64,000 bases of DNA, taken from the NCBI RefSeq assembly GCF_000346465.2, contig NC_034016.1, positions 15,102,786-15,166,785 of the forward strand, written 5' to 3'. Each line of letters opens with the position of its first letter. Position 1 is the first letter of the stretch. Position numbers and translations under genes: made by a program. This document shows, in pieces, positions 1-10,685 of the stretch. This stretch comes from Prunus persica. Lineage: Eukaryota > Streptophyta > Magnoliopsida > Rosales > Rosaceae. The notes under the pieces were generated by a model. The model was not told the DNA's origin. It did no database searches and saw only the letters and a list, made by a program, of their open reading frames with translations.

Positions 1-341
1 AGATGATGTTTTTATGAGATATATTGGACACAAATTAGCTTGTTTCTCCACTACAATGTACAAGATAAGGGAAAATTGGATCAAGGACACTTGAACTATA
101 AGCCTTGTTGTAATTTGTAATGTACCAAAAAGAAATTATGTTGCACCTCAATTAAAATTTTAGAAAATTTTGTTGCAATGCTCCATTTATATTCTTGTTT
201 CATTTAATTTATTTTATTCAAGAAGATTTTTATTATTTATTTATTTAGAAACTGAAATTACAAAACGAAACCCCTATAACAAGAAAGCCCAAAGAGGTCG
301 AAATAGAAAGAATAACAGATTGACAAAAGAAGCCCAAGCTC
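1..341. other. AT-rich left edge, no gene seen
   Basis: AT-rich sequence with no open frame of note and no recognisable RNA gene. It lies downstream, in minus-strand sense, of the LINE remnant that follows, so part of it may be the 3' tail of that element, but I cannot place an end or a target-site duplication. Confidence 0.4.
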
Positions 342-1085
342 TCAACTAACTTGCAACGAGAGCCCATGGCCGAGCTTGGCAACCGCATCCGCAATGGAGT
401 TTGCCTTCCTGAACACATGCTGGAAGCGAACAGAAGTTGTTGAAGAGCTAAGGTGCCAGATATCTTGAATAATTTGTTGGATACTCCACTGGGAAGTAAC
501 TTTTTTTAGGACACTGTTAATAACAAGTTTAGAGTCACCTTCTACCACAATTTGACCCCAGCCTCTATCAATAGCAACATCAAGACCATCCTGAAAGCAA
601 CATTTTCAGCCACATTTATGGAATTTTCACCAATGTTATTGGCACCAACCAGTAACACATGACCATCAGTATTCCAAATGACAAAACCAGTGGTAGCTTG
701 GGAATTAATGACAGGCCCATCAAAGTTAATTTTAATCCAACATGTAGGGTGAGGATGAGAATCTTGGAACAACAGATTATTTCTGGCCTCCCAAATCTGC
801 CAGCAAATGAGAATAGCTTTGGATAAGTGATCCAGACCTGGGGGGTTGAGTAGTGCAATCCAAAGAGGATAACCAACTAATGAAATCGCCAACTTGAGAA
901 GGAAGAGAAGGGAAAACAGAGGAACATCCCCAAACATTCCTAGTAAAGTTACAATTCACAAACAAGTGTTAAATGGTCTCAAGCTGGTCATGGCAAAAAG
1001 GGCAGTCATAACACAGTCGATGCATAAATATGTGAAGTCTAGCTCTCACTTGAACTCTTATTTTATTCAAGAAGTTGCGCACCAT
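342..1085 (-). pseudogene. Decayed LINE (non-LTR retrotransposon) 3' coding end: zf-RVT plus RNase H-like domain
   Basis: Read on the minus strand from about 1085 downwards, the broken frames show the usual order of a plant L1-type ORF2 C-terminus. First comes a zinc-binding reverse-transcriptase motif (CPFCHDQLET, then HLFVNCNF). A linker with WQIWEARNNLLFQ follows, then an RNase H-like domain starting at WIKINFDGPV and ending with VEGDSKLVINSV and RKANSIADAVAKLG. The frame shifts several times, and a stop interrupts the zinc motif (between LETI and HLF), so no protein can be made. Domain identity is by motif recognition of the RVT_3 and zf-RVT families. The 5' part (endonuclease, reverse transcriptase) is absent; the remnant stops just before the inverted-repeat element at 1110. 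Confidence 0.8.
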
Positions 1086-1109
1086 TGTACATAACTGTTT
1101 TGAAAATGA

Positions 1110-2179
1110 GTCCAATTTTCATGTTACCCTTTTCTATGTGCCTCCCTATTACCCTTCTAATTTATTGACATGTACTTACACTTAACTTCTAACATAATAA
1201 ACAAATAGGGTCTAGCCCACTGAAAAAGGACTTGACTTGTAGATTAAAGGTCTCAGGTTCAAACATTTAATGACATCATAGTTGTGTGTGTGGGAGAAAT
1301 CCTCTTCCCTTGTAATTTAGACTATCGCTTGTACTACAAAAAAAAATTACCCATCCAACTTGGTCAGCCACCCCACCCCACCTCGCCACGGCAATCCCAC
1401 TCCTAGTCGTCGTCGGTAGCAACCCTCCTCTTTTATGTCCTCCCTCTTTATCAAGCAACATCAAACTCATAAATCTGATATATTTTTCTCCATGGCTAAA
1501 ACCCATAATCCTTTCTACATGTCATTTCTCCTCTCTCTTTAACCCAACAACACCAGAAAAAAGGGGGAGAAAACAACATGGCAACGCCAAACGTGAGATC
1601 TAGTAGATCCAAATATGGATTCCAAGATCTCTCTCATAATTACATAGGCTTGGCTGCATCAGAGGTTTGAAGGTGAAGAATACTGAGAATATGTGTGTTC
1701 CTTGTTTTATTGACTTGAGATGCAGTGAAGATGAAGGGGTTGTTGAGGCCACAACACAATATGGCTCATTGCACAAAACATTCTTGTTTGAGGCTTTAAC
1801 AGATGAGATTGACTATGTTATTGGGGTTTTGAGTTTGGGGAAGAAAATGGTAAAGTAGGAAAGAAAGAGATAGAAAGGGATATAGAGATAATGAAGTGTT
1901 TTCGGAGGCAAGGAAGAGAGGGGTTAACGCCGGCTGGATGGGGTGGTTGACCAGGTTGGATGGGTGGGGGAGTTGGCTGAGGTTGTGTGGGTGGATGGGG
2001 CTGTAGGCTATTGGTTTTTGTTTAATAATTAGCTTTGTTTTTGTTTTGATTTTTATTTAAAAAATTAATACAGTTATATTAGAAGTTAAGTGTAATAACA
2101 TGTGTCAATAAATTAGAAGAGTAATAAATTAGAAGAGTAATAGAGAGGCACAAGAAAAAGGGTAACAGGAAAATTGGAC
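1110..2179. mobile_element. About 1.07-kb non-autonomous element with long terminal inverted repeats
   Basis: Positions 1110-1194 are repeated in inverted orientation at about 2080-2179; both arms begin with GTCCAATTTTC and run through blocks matching TAATTTATTGACA and ACACTTAACTTCTAA. The right arm holds an extra tandem copy of about 15 bp. A second inverted match lies inside (about 1350-1380 against 1937-1966, centred on GTTGGATGGG), so much of the element folds back on itself; a SINE at about 1210-1345 interrupts the left half. No transposase frame is present; the 63-codon frame at 1667-1858 has no recognisable domain. I could not see a clear target-site duplication, so the superfamily is undecided. 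Confidence 0.6.
1210..1347 (+). mobile_element. tRNA-derived SINE copy
   Basis: The sequence has an A-box-like TAGCCCACTG near its start, a B-box-like GGTTCAAACA at 1256-1265, a GTGTGTG/GGGAGAAATCC body and a 3' signature TAGACTATCGCTTGTAC at 1318-1334, followed by an A run. The same 3' signature recurs at 7247-7263. This is the layout of a pol III SINE. The copy sits inside the inverted-repeat element, so it inserted after, or was carried by, that element. Confidence 0.5.
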
Positions 2180-2616
2180 CAACCATTTTTTCTCTCAGAC
2201 GAATCCACCACTTACCCTTTTTTTTTTTTTTTTTTTTTAATAAATATTTTTTATAAAACGAATATACCATTTACCATTCATTCATACATACAATTTACAA
2301 AATGTGAACTACAATACAACATTTTAATCATAGAACTGGAAAATTATGTTTAGCCTTGTAATTACAGGTCAATCACTCTCATCTCATCACTCATATGCAA
2401 AACCTTTGCTTTGCTCCATCATCATCGTCATCTTCAAAATTGTCACACCCTTATCGTCAACAGATTAAAAAATTGAGAAAAATTCTATAATATAAGCTAC
2501 TACCCACTACCCACTACCCACTGCCCAGTACGGGATAGACATTCCACATAAGCAGAGTGACTGAGTTCAGCGCATCTTTGCGCGCGATAGAGGGAGAGAG
2601 AGAGGAAGAGCTCGAG
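2180..2616. other. Upstream region of the MCCB gene
   Basis: Contains a poly-T stretch at about 2217-2238, then AT-rich sequence and a short tandem of CTACCCACTA units at about 2500-2525. The purine-rich 2588-2616 segment just before the ATG is a likely 5' leader. No separate gene is visible. Confidence 0.4.
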
Positions 2617-5600
2617 ATGATTGGGATACTGACGAGGAGAGTAGCAGCTTCAGCTTCTGCTTCATGGAAATCATCACTGAGCTCATTTCAAATTGTACAA
2701 ACAAGGAGGGATTATAGCCTTGGAGTTCTTCCCGATGGAGCTGATCGGAATTCAGAGGCCTTCTCTCGCAACTCAAAGGCCATGGACCTCTTAATCTCCG
2801 ACCTCCAATCCCACATCGAAAAGGTCTCTCTCTCTCTCTCTCTCGCTATTTCATGCGATTGTGTATGTATATATTGGGCTGAATATGTGTGTGTGTGTGA
2901 GGAAGGTTCTTGGTGGAGGAGGACCTGTAGCTGTGAAGAGAAACAGGAGCAGAAATAAACTTCTCCCCAGAGAACGCATTGATCGTCTGCTTGACCCTGG
3001 CGCTTCTTTCCTGGAGCTTTCTCAGGTTTCCCATTTCATTTCACTATCAATTATAGCTTCCCATGAGTTGGGTTTTGATTGAAGCTCACTAAAAGTAACA
3101 ACTTTGAAATAAAAATCCCATTAATCACCTATCTTATCTTACCATCATGCAAGTTTTATTTTTTATTATGAATTAATTGGACCCAGTTGATTTCTTGCCT
3201 CATTATTGTATATTTTGTTAATAATAAGCTTGCAGGCCATGAACTATATGAAGAATCCTTACCATCTGCTGGGATTATTACTGGAATAGGTCCGGTCCAT
3301 GGACGACTTTGTATGTTTGTGGCTAATGATCCTACTGTTAAGGGGGGGACTTATTATCCCATCACTGTTAAGAAACATCTCAGGGCACAAGAGATTGCCA
3401 ATCAATGCAAATTACCGTGTGTGTATCTTGTTGATAGTGGAGGTGCTTTCCTTCCCAAGCAGGCTGAGGTCTTTCCTGACAGGGAGAATTTTGGTAGAAT
3501 TTTCTACAATCAAGCTTTAATGTCTGCCGAAGGCATTCCTCAAATTGCGCTGGTATTAGGTTCCTGTACTGCTGGTGGTGCCTATATTCCTGCAATGGCT
3601 GATGAGAGTGTGATGGTCAAAGGAAATGGTACCATATTTCTAGCAGGACCCCCACTTGTGAAGGTTATTTTCTAGCCTTCTGGTAGACTTCATATGAATT
3701 GTATGCATATGAGTACATACATATCTGTAGGTGTATGTTTACAATCTATATTCATCGCAAGGAAATGTTTCCATAGGCTGCTACTGGAGAAGAAGTATCT
3801 GCAGAAGATTTGGGGGGTGCTAGCGTGCATTGCAAGACGTCAGGAGTTTCAGACTATTTTGCTCAAGGTATTTTACTTCGTGCCATTTTATACTTTAAAC
3901 CCCACATTCATTTCTTTGAAACTATCATCTCACTCTGCTTACTTTAGGTTCTAACCTGACATGTTAATAATTAATGGAAAGCTTTGTTATTAGTTATAAT
4001 GTGAAAATTTTGAAATACTAACACAAAGTATATGAAAGTCTAGCCATTTGGTTTACAAGTTTGTACACGTGATTGGAGTGGTATTTGAAATGTGCAAAAT
4101 TTAAACTGTTGAATTTAGATCACATGTTATTTTTCTTGACCTATTAGAATTATTGTTCTATGCATAATGCATGTATGTGGAGGGAGGTGGAAGGCAGGGA
4201 GGTTATCCATTAGAGATCACATGTATAATCTCAAGTTTTCTTGTAGATGAACTCCATGGACTTGCTCTTGGGAGGAATATTATTAAAAACTTGCACATGG
4301 CAGCGAGAGGCTTGAAAAGCGGGTTGCAGAATATAAGTTCTGAATATCAGGAACCATTATATGATGTAAAGGAACTTCGTTCCATCGCACCAACTGACCA
4401 TAAGCAGCAGTTCGATATCCGAGCAGTTATTGCTCGCATTGTCGATGGAAGCGAATTTGATGAATTCAAGAAATTGTATGGCACTGTGAGGGCATTTGCA
4501 CCATTTTCAATTCTCACTTTTTAAAATTTATTCTCGTTTAATATATGAGTTTTGTAATTTCAATAGCATCTGTGCAGACTCTTGTAACAGGTTTTGGCAG
4601 AATCTTTGGGCAGCCTGTGGGAATTATTGGGAACAATGGGATATTATTTAATGAGTCTGCTCAAAAAGGGGCCCATTTCATTGAATTATGTACTCAACGA
4701 AACATTCCTTTGGTCTTCCTTCAGAACATCACTGGATTTATGGTATGTAAGCTTGGTCTTTTTTCTGTTACTCTCTTACTGAAAGAGCTATCAACACCAC
4801 TGTGCTATTTTGAAGAGGGGCACGCTTTGAATTTGTCTAATAAGTCTCTTATTTGCTTTGCTTATGTGGTCCATTCTAGAATGAGGAAGCCATGCTTACC
4901 ATAAGTTTTTTGATTGAGAATGGGAAAGTTATATAATCATTATATCCATTGAAAAGGTTGCTTGAGATTTACGTGTAAAGGTATTTAAATATCTTTGAAC
5001 TTAAAAAGTTTCAACGTATAAGGTAAATCAGGAGAAATGCAGTAAAACGGAAATAAAATGGATTCAGTCACTCAGGTTGTAGTTAGGTTTTTGGTTCACT
5101 TTTCACATTTAATCCTAGTAGTTTTGTTTTGGTTCAATTGCATACAATAGCAGTAACTTTTGTCATTCAAAATTTGCAATTTTGATGATTTGGCCATTTG
5201 TGGAGAAGAAGAAAATGAGTTTTTATTATTTTAGTGGTTTGAATTTAACATTAGAAGTTTTTTCTTTCTATCAGTTACTTTAGAAATTAAATAAGGATAA
5301 CAGTGCTCTTCTCCTTACTACATCGTTGTACGCATTATCACATAGTTGTAATATAATTATATAAAACATCAAGCTCTCACCAAACAAAGATAGAACAGCA
5401 AGCCAGGTGGTGGAGGCATGGAACAATAACAGTTATTCATTTGGTAGGTTGGCTCGAGATCAGAGGCAAATGGTATAGCAAAATCTGGAGCAAAAATGGT
5501 GATGGCGGTTTCTTGTGCCAAGGTTCGTTCTTCCTCATTTCATTGTTAGTATATGTTCTTGTGTGATTAAGAGCATCTTTCCCGCCCTTATGTGAATATG

Positions 5601-6713
5601 CTTGTCTTAAGAGTGTTATTGCTACCGATCTTAAACTTGTATATTGCCTAACTGGAGCAATCTAAGCATCTTATCAGGTCATTAGCTATTGGAAGTTTTT
5701 TCCTTCCCACATACTAGGTCCACCTGAATTTGTTATTGTAGTATAAGTAATTTTTTCCCATACACGTTCAAAAATATATAGTACAATTATCAACTTTATG
5801 ATGTTAGCTCTAAAGGGCTTCCTTTTCTCTTCAAGATGGATATCAAAAATTTTCTTTAAATGACTTTTGCTCCCATTGCCTTGTTTTCTTTGAAGTTACA
5901 CAAAGTTTTCTGTTAAAAAAGTTATTGGTTCTTCTTTTATGACTGAATTAATTATGAATCTCAAATAGCAATAGGAGAGAAAGGAAGAATTAAGATTTAC
6001 TTGTCTAATTTTAGTGATTAATGTTTACAGGTTCCCAAGGTTACTATCATTGTTGGTGGAAGCTTTGGTGCTGGCAATTATGCAATGTGTGGTCGTGCTT
6101 ATAGTCCTGATTTCATGTACCTTTGGCCGAATGCCAGAATATCTGTGATGGGTGGTGCTCAGGTGACCTTTTCCATACAACATATGTGTGATTTGTTTTT
6201 CAGTATATTTTATGTGTATTGCATTATCTTCTCGACTTTGCATATCCCAATAGATCTGTTTTTCTATCCAATTCATAGCACGTATAGTTCATTCCCTGAG
6301 TTGCATCACTTTTCACTAACAGCTTCCTTAGGCATGGATTGACATATTTTTATTTAAATGCTCAGGCAGCTGGTGTCCTTGCTCAAATAGAAAGGGGCAA
6401 CAAGAAAAAGCAAGGAATTGAGGTTATAATTACGTCTATGATAAAAGCTTGGTTTAAGAAACAATCACTGTGTTCTCTTATTTATCTGTGTCGTGTGCAT
6501 GTATTGCAGTGGGACAAGGAAGAAGAGGAAAAATTCAAGGCAAAGGTAGTGGAGGCATATGAGAGGGAAGGAAACTCCTATTACTCCACGGCAAGGCTGT
6601 GGGATGATGGAATTATCGATCCGGCCGACACGAGAAAAGTCATAGGCCTCTCCATCTCTGCTTCTATGAACCGTGACCCAGAAGAAACCAAGTACGGTGT
6701 ATTCAGAATGTAA
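2617..6713 (+). CDS. MCCB: Methylcrotonoyl-CoA carboxylase beta chain, mitochondrial
   Basis: Non-biotinylated carboxyltransferase subunit of 3-methylcrotonyl-CoA carboxylase, which works in mitochondrial leucine breakdown and moves CO2 from biotin on the alpha subunit to 3-methylcrotonyl-CoA. Ten exons join in frame: 2617-2823, 2906-3025, 3229-3663, 3777-3867, 4247-4485, 4578-4742, 5448-5522, 6031-6162, 6366-6422, 6510-6713, giving 574 residues (Arabidopsis homologue about 587). All introns are GT..AG. Landmarks are an Arg/Ser-rich mitochondrial presequence (about residues 1-35), [68 protein letters not shown] and the terminal [17 protein letters not shown]. The ATG at 2617 is chosen because an earlier in-frame GTG (2557) is not a credible plant start. 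A possible AATAAA signal lies at 6823-6828. No defect is seen. Confidence 0.95.
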
Positions 6714-7381
6714 TGTTGTAGTAATACAATGAATCTCTGTGAAAGAAATAGCAGCCAAAATGCTTGGTCCTTGTTCATTCAAATGTTGTTCTCTTGAAAT
6801 GTTCCCCTCAAATTTCTCACTAAATAAAAAACATCCAACCACTTTCTTTAGTTGAAAGGATAAGAATAAAGTCTCGACATGGGTATGACCGTATGAGCCT
6901 CTACAATCCAACCACTTTTTGTTGTTTTCCTAAAACACAAAATGCCTTGATGCATATTCATTTTATATCAAGAGCTTTTGATTTGGATGATATATCAAAA
7001 AGATGAGAACCATTGCATTCAAAATACAATTTGAGATCTGATCACAATTCCGCCAGTTGGATCTGGGTCTTTTATCTAGTTGTATTTTTATATAGCAAAT
7101 GTTAGAAGAGGTTCCAACTTCAATATCTTCTCATTCGGAGATCAAAAGAAATGCATACGTGCGTGAGTTAGGCCAGTTGACAGGATAGTAAGTTTATTCC
7201 CTTGTACACAAATTCGAGTCCCCCCTTCTCATGGATCAGAGTAGCGTAGACTATTGCTCGTACAAAGGAAACAAAAAATCCAAAGAAATAGTTTACAGCA
7301 AAATATAAAATAAAAAATTAATTGTAAAGTTAGGGTGCAAGTTGTTATTATAGTGTTCGAGGTATAGGTTAGCATACAAGA
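6714..7381. other. Spacer between MCCB and tRNA-Arg, with a SINE copy
   Basis: MCCB 3' untranslated region with a possible poly(A) signal at 6823-6828, then AT-rich spacer containing the SINE-like sequence listed separately. No further gene is seen. Confidence 0.5.
7160..7263 (+). mobile_element. SINE copy sharing the tail of the one at 1.2 kb
   Basis: An A-box-like GGCCAGTTGA, a B-box-like ATTCGAGTCC at 7212-7221 and the 3' signature TAGACTATTGCTCGTAC at 7247-7263 match the layout of the copy at 1210-1347, with the same 17-base tail at two mismatches. The following AAAGGAAAC resembles the AAAAGAAATG left of the element and could be a decayed target-site duplication, which is weak evidence. 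Confidence 0.45.
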
Positions 7382-7454
7382 GCGCCCGTGGCCTAATGGA
7401 TAAGGCATTTGACTTCTAATCAAAGGATTGTGGGTTCGAATCCCACCGGGCGTG
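7382..7454 (+). tRNA. tRNA-Arg (anticodon UCU)
   Basis: A complete 73-nt cloverleaf. The acceptor stem is 7382-7388 paired with 7447-7453 (one G-T wobble), with discriminator G at 7454. The D stem is GCC/GGC. The anticodon stem is 7408-7412 with 7420-7424, around the loop CTTCTAA, whose anticodon TCT is at 7415-7417. The variable loop has 5 nt. The T stem is 7430-7434 with 7442-7446, around TTCGAAT. The CCA end is not encoded and there is no intron, as expected for a nuclear tRNA-Arg. It decodes AGA (and AGG by wobble). The gene lies about 250 bp upstream of the thioredoxin start. Confidence 0.97.
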
Positions 7455-7705
7455 CAATTGTTTTTAACGTTTCTATATATTTTTCCCGCATAATCCAACC
7501 ATCAATTTCCCAATCAAAAACAATAAGTGGGTCCCGCATTTGTCTTATTCTCCACCAATCACTGTCACTAGATCATCAGAAAAAAAAAACCTGCCCAAAT
7601 TGTTATTTTACTTCTTCACACGAATCCCCACCATTTTCATCAGCTCTCTCAGTCTCTCAGTCTGTCAATCTCTCTGCATCTCGCTGCTGGTGCTGCTCAG
7701 CTACC

Positions 7706-8896
7706 ATGGCTGCCTCCACATTCCACTGTTCAACTTCATTGCGCTCGCGTGCCCTACAGAATCCAATGCTCTCGCCTTTCCTCTCCCACTCTCACCTAAA
7801 CCCTTCGCCGAATCTCTCATTTCCTTTCCGGTTGCAGCCCAAAAGGGGGCTTATTGGCCTTCCAAATGCTCCTCCTCGCAGCCTCACGATCTTTTCTCTG
7901 CGCGAATCCAAAGGTAATTTCTGATCCTTCTCCTCTTTTATTTGTTAATGTTCATAGTAGATCTAATCCATTAAGCCTTCCATTTCTTGTGTGCTCTATG
8001 GTTGGTTGATTAGTTGATTGATTTATCTGTTTACGAGTTATTTTTATGGATGCCTAGTGTTTTCTATTGTGGCAATAATTCGCTTGCTTTGTGACGGATT
8101 TTTAGTTTCCTCAAGGCATATTAGCATTTGGGTATCCAACAATTGGTCCCAAAACTTCCCTTTGATGCTTAAATTCGGTTTTGAATGGTAGGATGTGGGG
8201 TTATCTTCCTCTCTTGGTGATTGCATAAATATATGAAAATTGATTGATAGATTAGTTGATTGCATACATATGTAGTATGAAGTGATAAGACTAGATCCCT
8301 CTAGATTTTTTGTTTATCTTGAGATTTCGTTGAGAGAGATTGGTGTGTCTGTATATTTGGGATATTAAATTATTATATTATGAGTTTGTGTCTCTTAGAA
8401 ATCATCAAGGGTTGGAAAAATTGTAGGTGTGTCTCCTGGGGCACAATATGAATATGTTATTGCTCTCCCCACCCATGTCAATTTTATATATTAGCATATT
8501 GCTTATAATCTTTTGCTAGATATGGTCGACTATGGTGGATGCCCCCTCTTAACTGTATCAAGTTGTGTGTATGCAGCTGCAGCGGTTACCGGAGACTCCT
8601 GGGAGAAATCAGTCATCAACAGTGAAACACCTGTCCTTGTTGAATTTTACGCAAGCTGGTGTGGGCCGTGTAGGATGGTGCACCGGGTGATTGATGAAAT
8701 TGCGGTTGAATATGCTGGGAAGCTTAAATGCTTTGTGCTCAACACAGATGTTGATCTGCAGGTTGCTGAGGACAATGAAATTAAGGCTGTACCTGTAGTT
8801 TTGCTGTTTAAGAATGGGAAGAAATGTGACACTGTGGTTGGTACCATGCCCAAGGAGTTCTATGTTGCTGCCATTGAGAGGGTCCTGAAGTCGTAA
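7706..8896 (+). CDS. Thioredoxin M3-type, chloroplastic
   Basis: Two exons, 7706-7913 and 8577-8896, join in frame (intron phase 1, GT..AG) to give 175 residues. Residues 1 to about 68 are Ser/Pro/Arg-rich with few acidic residues, as in a chloroplast transit peptide. The rest is one thioredoxin fold with the WCGPC active site at about residues 97-101 and the cis-proline in [12 protein letters not shown]. The segments [12 protein letters not shown] and [18 protein letters not shown] point to the plant m3 branch (At2g15570/GAT1, linked to plasmodesmatal transport and plastid redox state) rather than m1, m2 or m4. It reduces disulfides in plastid targets. The ATG at 7706 (context ACCATGG) is the first start that gives a transit peptide; the longer open frame upstream overlaps the tRNA and is not coding. 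Confidence 0.92.
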
Positions 8897-9538
8897 CCAT
8901 TGACCGGTTCGTGCCAGAGAAGTTGACAACAATCAGCAGTAGAGTTGATTTCTCACTTCCTACTACTTGAGTATTCAAATGGGATTATACGGGTTGTACA
9001 TATATCTTAGACATATGCCTAGTTCCTTACCAGTTTAGGTCTTACTTAGTTTCCATCGTTTCTTGCACCTCCTCTTTGGCATTGTTATATTTGAGGCATT
9101 GGCTGAAAATAGTGAGACATTTCTGTAACTAAAAGTTGGCTGATTGTTCACCCCCAGTTTATTGGCTTGAGCAGTGTTTGGTGATTGTAGAGTTAATGAT
9201 TCATTTGAAACAAAAACAAGGTTGATTGTTGATCTCCAAATTGGTTTTTCGGTCCTCCCATGTGGCAGAATTGTGTATCAATTTCTTCATGTTGGAACAA
9301 ATCTAGTTGCAGATTTCGTACAACATTCCCATTACATTGATATATGCAAGTGGCCATGTTGCTCTGCTCCATGAAAGCATCAGAAAAGGTTATCTGGATC
9401 CAAGAACACTGTTTTGCTAATTATTGTTGCATATCGTGAGGTCTAGTGTGAGTATTATTTGCTGATCTTACTATTGCAATAACCCTATGAGGTAGGTCTA
9501 GGATTGGAACTCTTTACAACTGCCGAGTTGAGATTGAA
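8897..9538. other. 3' flank of the thioredoxin gene, no further gene
   Basis: Holds the thioredoxin 3' untranslated region and AT-rich spacer. The phrase GAACTCTTTACAA occurs twice close to its right end (about 9508 and 9537); the second copy is the left target site of the retroposon that follows. No credible reading frame is seen. Confidence 0.4.
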
Positions 9539-10010
9539 CTCTTTACAAGTGACCTAGCAAAACTTGGGCTCTCCAGATCCAGCGCCGCATCTGCTCTTTG
9601 TGGGGGAGAAGGTCTCTACCCTTCCCCCCATCTCTCTTCCCTGGTTTTTGATTGTCTTTCGCGGTTTGTGCTCGAGCTTTCCTACTCGTTTTTGGGGATT
9701 CTTGCCTCTTTGTTGGGGCATTATGCCTCTCTGCTGTGGCTTCATGCCTCCTATCTTTATTGTTCCCTAAAATTCTACCATTCCATTCCGCTCAGTGTCA
9801 TCCCTTGGTTGTTCTCCAATCGATTCCTGCTTCTTTTGTTGTAGCAGATAACCCGCAAAGCGATTTCTTGCGATAATCTTGGAAGGTGTGTAGAGCCATG
9901 ATGACACTGCTACGGCTCGGGTGCTTGCACCACCTCCTTCATGTCTTGATGGTTCTATTTGTTTTGCCTTGGGGTTGCCTTGAGTGTTGTTGGTTTATGG
10001 TGGTTGTTTG

Positions 10011-10685
10011 TGTTGGAATTTTAAAAGGTTTTAAAAATTTAACCGTTTTATTTATTTAATTATTTTGGCGGTTTTATTTTATTTATTATGAGGGTTATAA
10101 ATATTTAATATTCAGATTTTATTTCTGGTTGGTAAAGGCTTTAATTTTTTGGTTGGTGAACTTTTATGGTTGGTGAAGGGTACATGTTTTTGGATGCCTA
10201 TAAAAGGCCACTCCTCCTTCACATTTGAGACACACAATAACACACAATAACACACAATACATTATCAGAATATCACATACACATTCTAATTATCTCCTTG
10301 TCTACTTTTACATATATTCTCTACTTTATATTATTATTATTTTGGGCAATGGTTATGTGACTTGGATACCTATATCTGTCTGTGAACGTGCTCATAGCGG
10401 ATCTTGAGTTTGTGTACAAGGGGTCGTATCTTGGAGTCTTGTAGACCGTCAGTACCTGCACGTAGGGAGGCTACAAAGGCTTTAGGACAGCGTCTTTGAC
10501 GTGCTTCACCGTACCAAACTCATCTTCTTACGTATTATTTATTTTCCTTTTACTTACCTATTATTTTGTTTTCTTCAATTTTATTATACCTTCAAAAGTT
10601 TCCAATTTGTTTATAAGTTATTTATAATATAAATATTTTGTATTTGGCTTTACGGAAAGAGGAAAACTATTATTTTTTTATAACA
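10011..10685 (+). repeat. Left LTR
   Basis: 675 bp with TG..CA ends. It carries its own TATA element (CCTATAAAAGG, TATA at 10199-10206), so transcription should begin about 30 bp further on, near the three-copy AATAACACAC minisatellite at about 10235-10260. A copy of this LTR is at 14413-15077. Confidence 0.9.

Noticed and set aside
1667..1858. 63-codon frame inside the inverted-repeat element
   Set aside because: No ATG context, domain or transposase motif; treated as chance.
7409..7705. N-terminal extension of the thioredoxin frame
   Set aside because: It overlaps the tRNA gene and the 5' leader; the ATG at 7706 gives the expected transit peptide.
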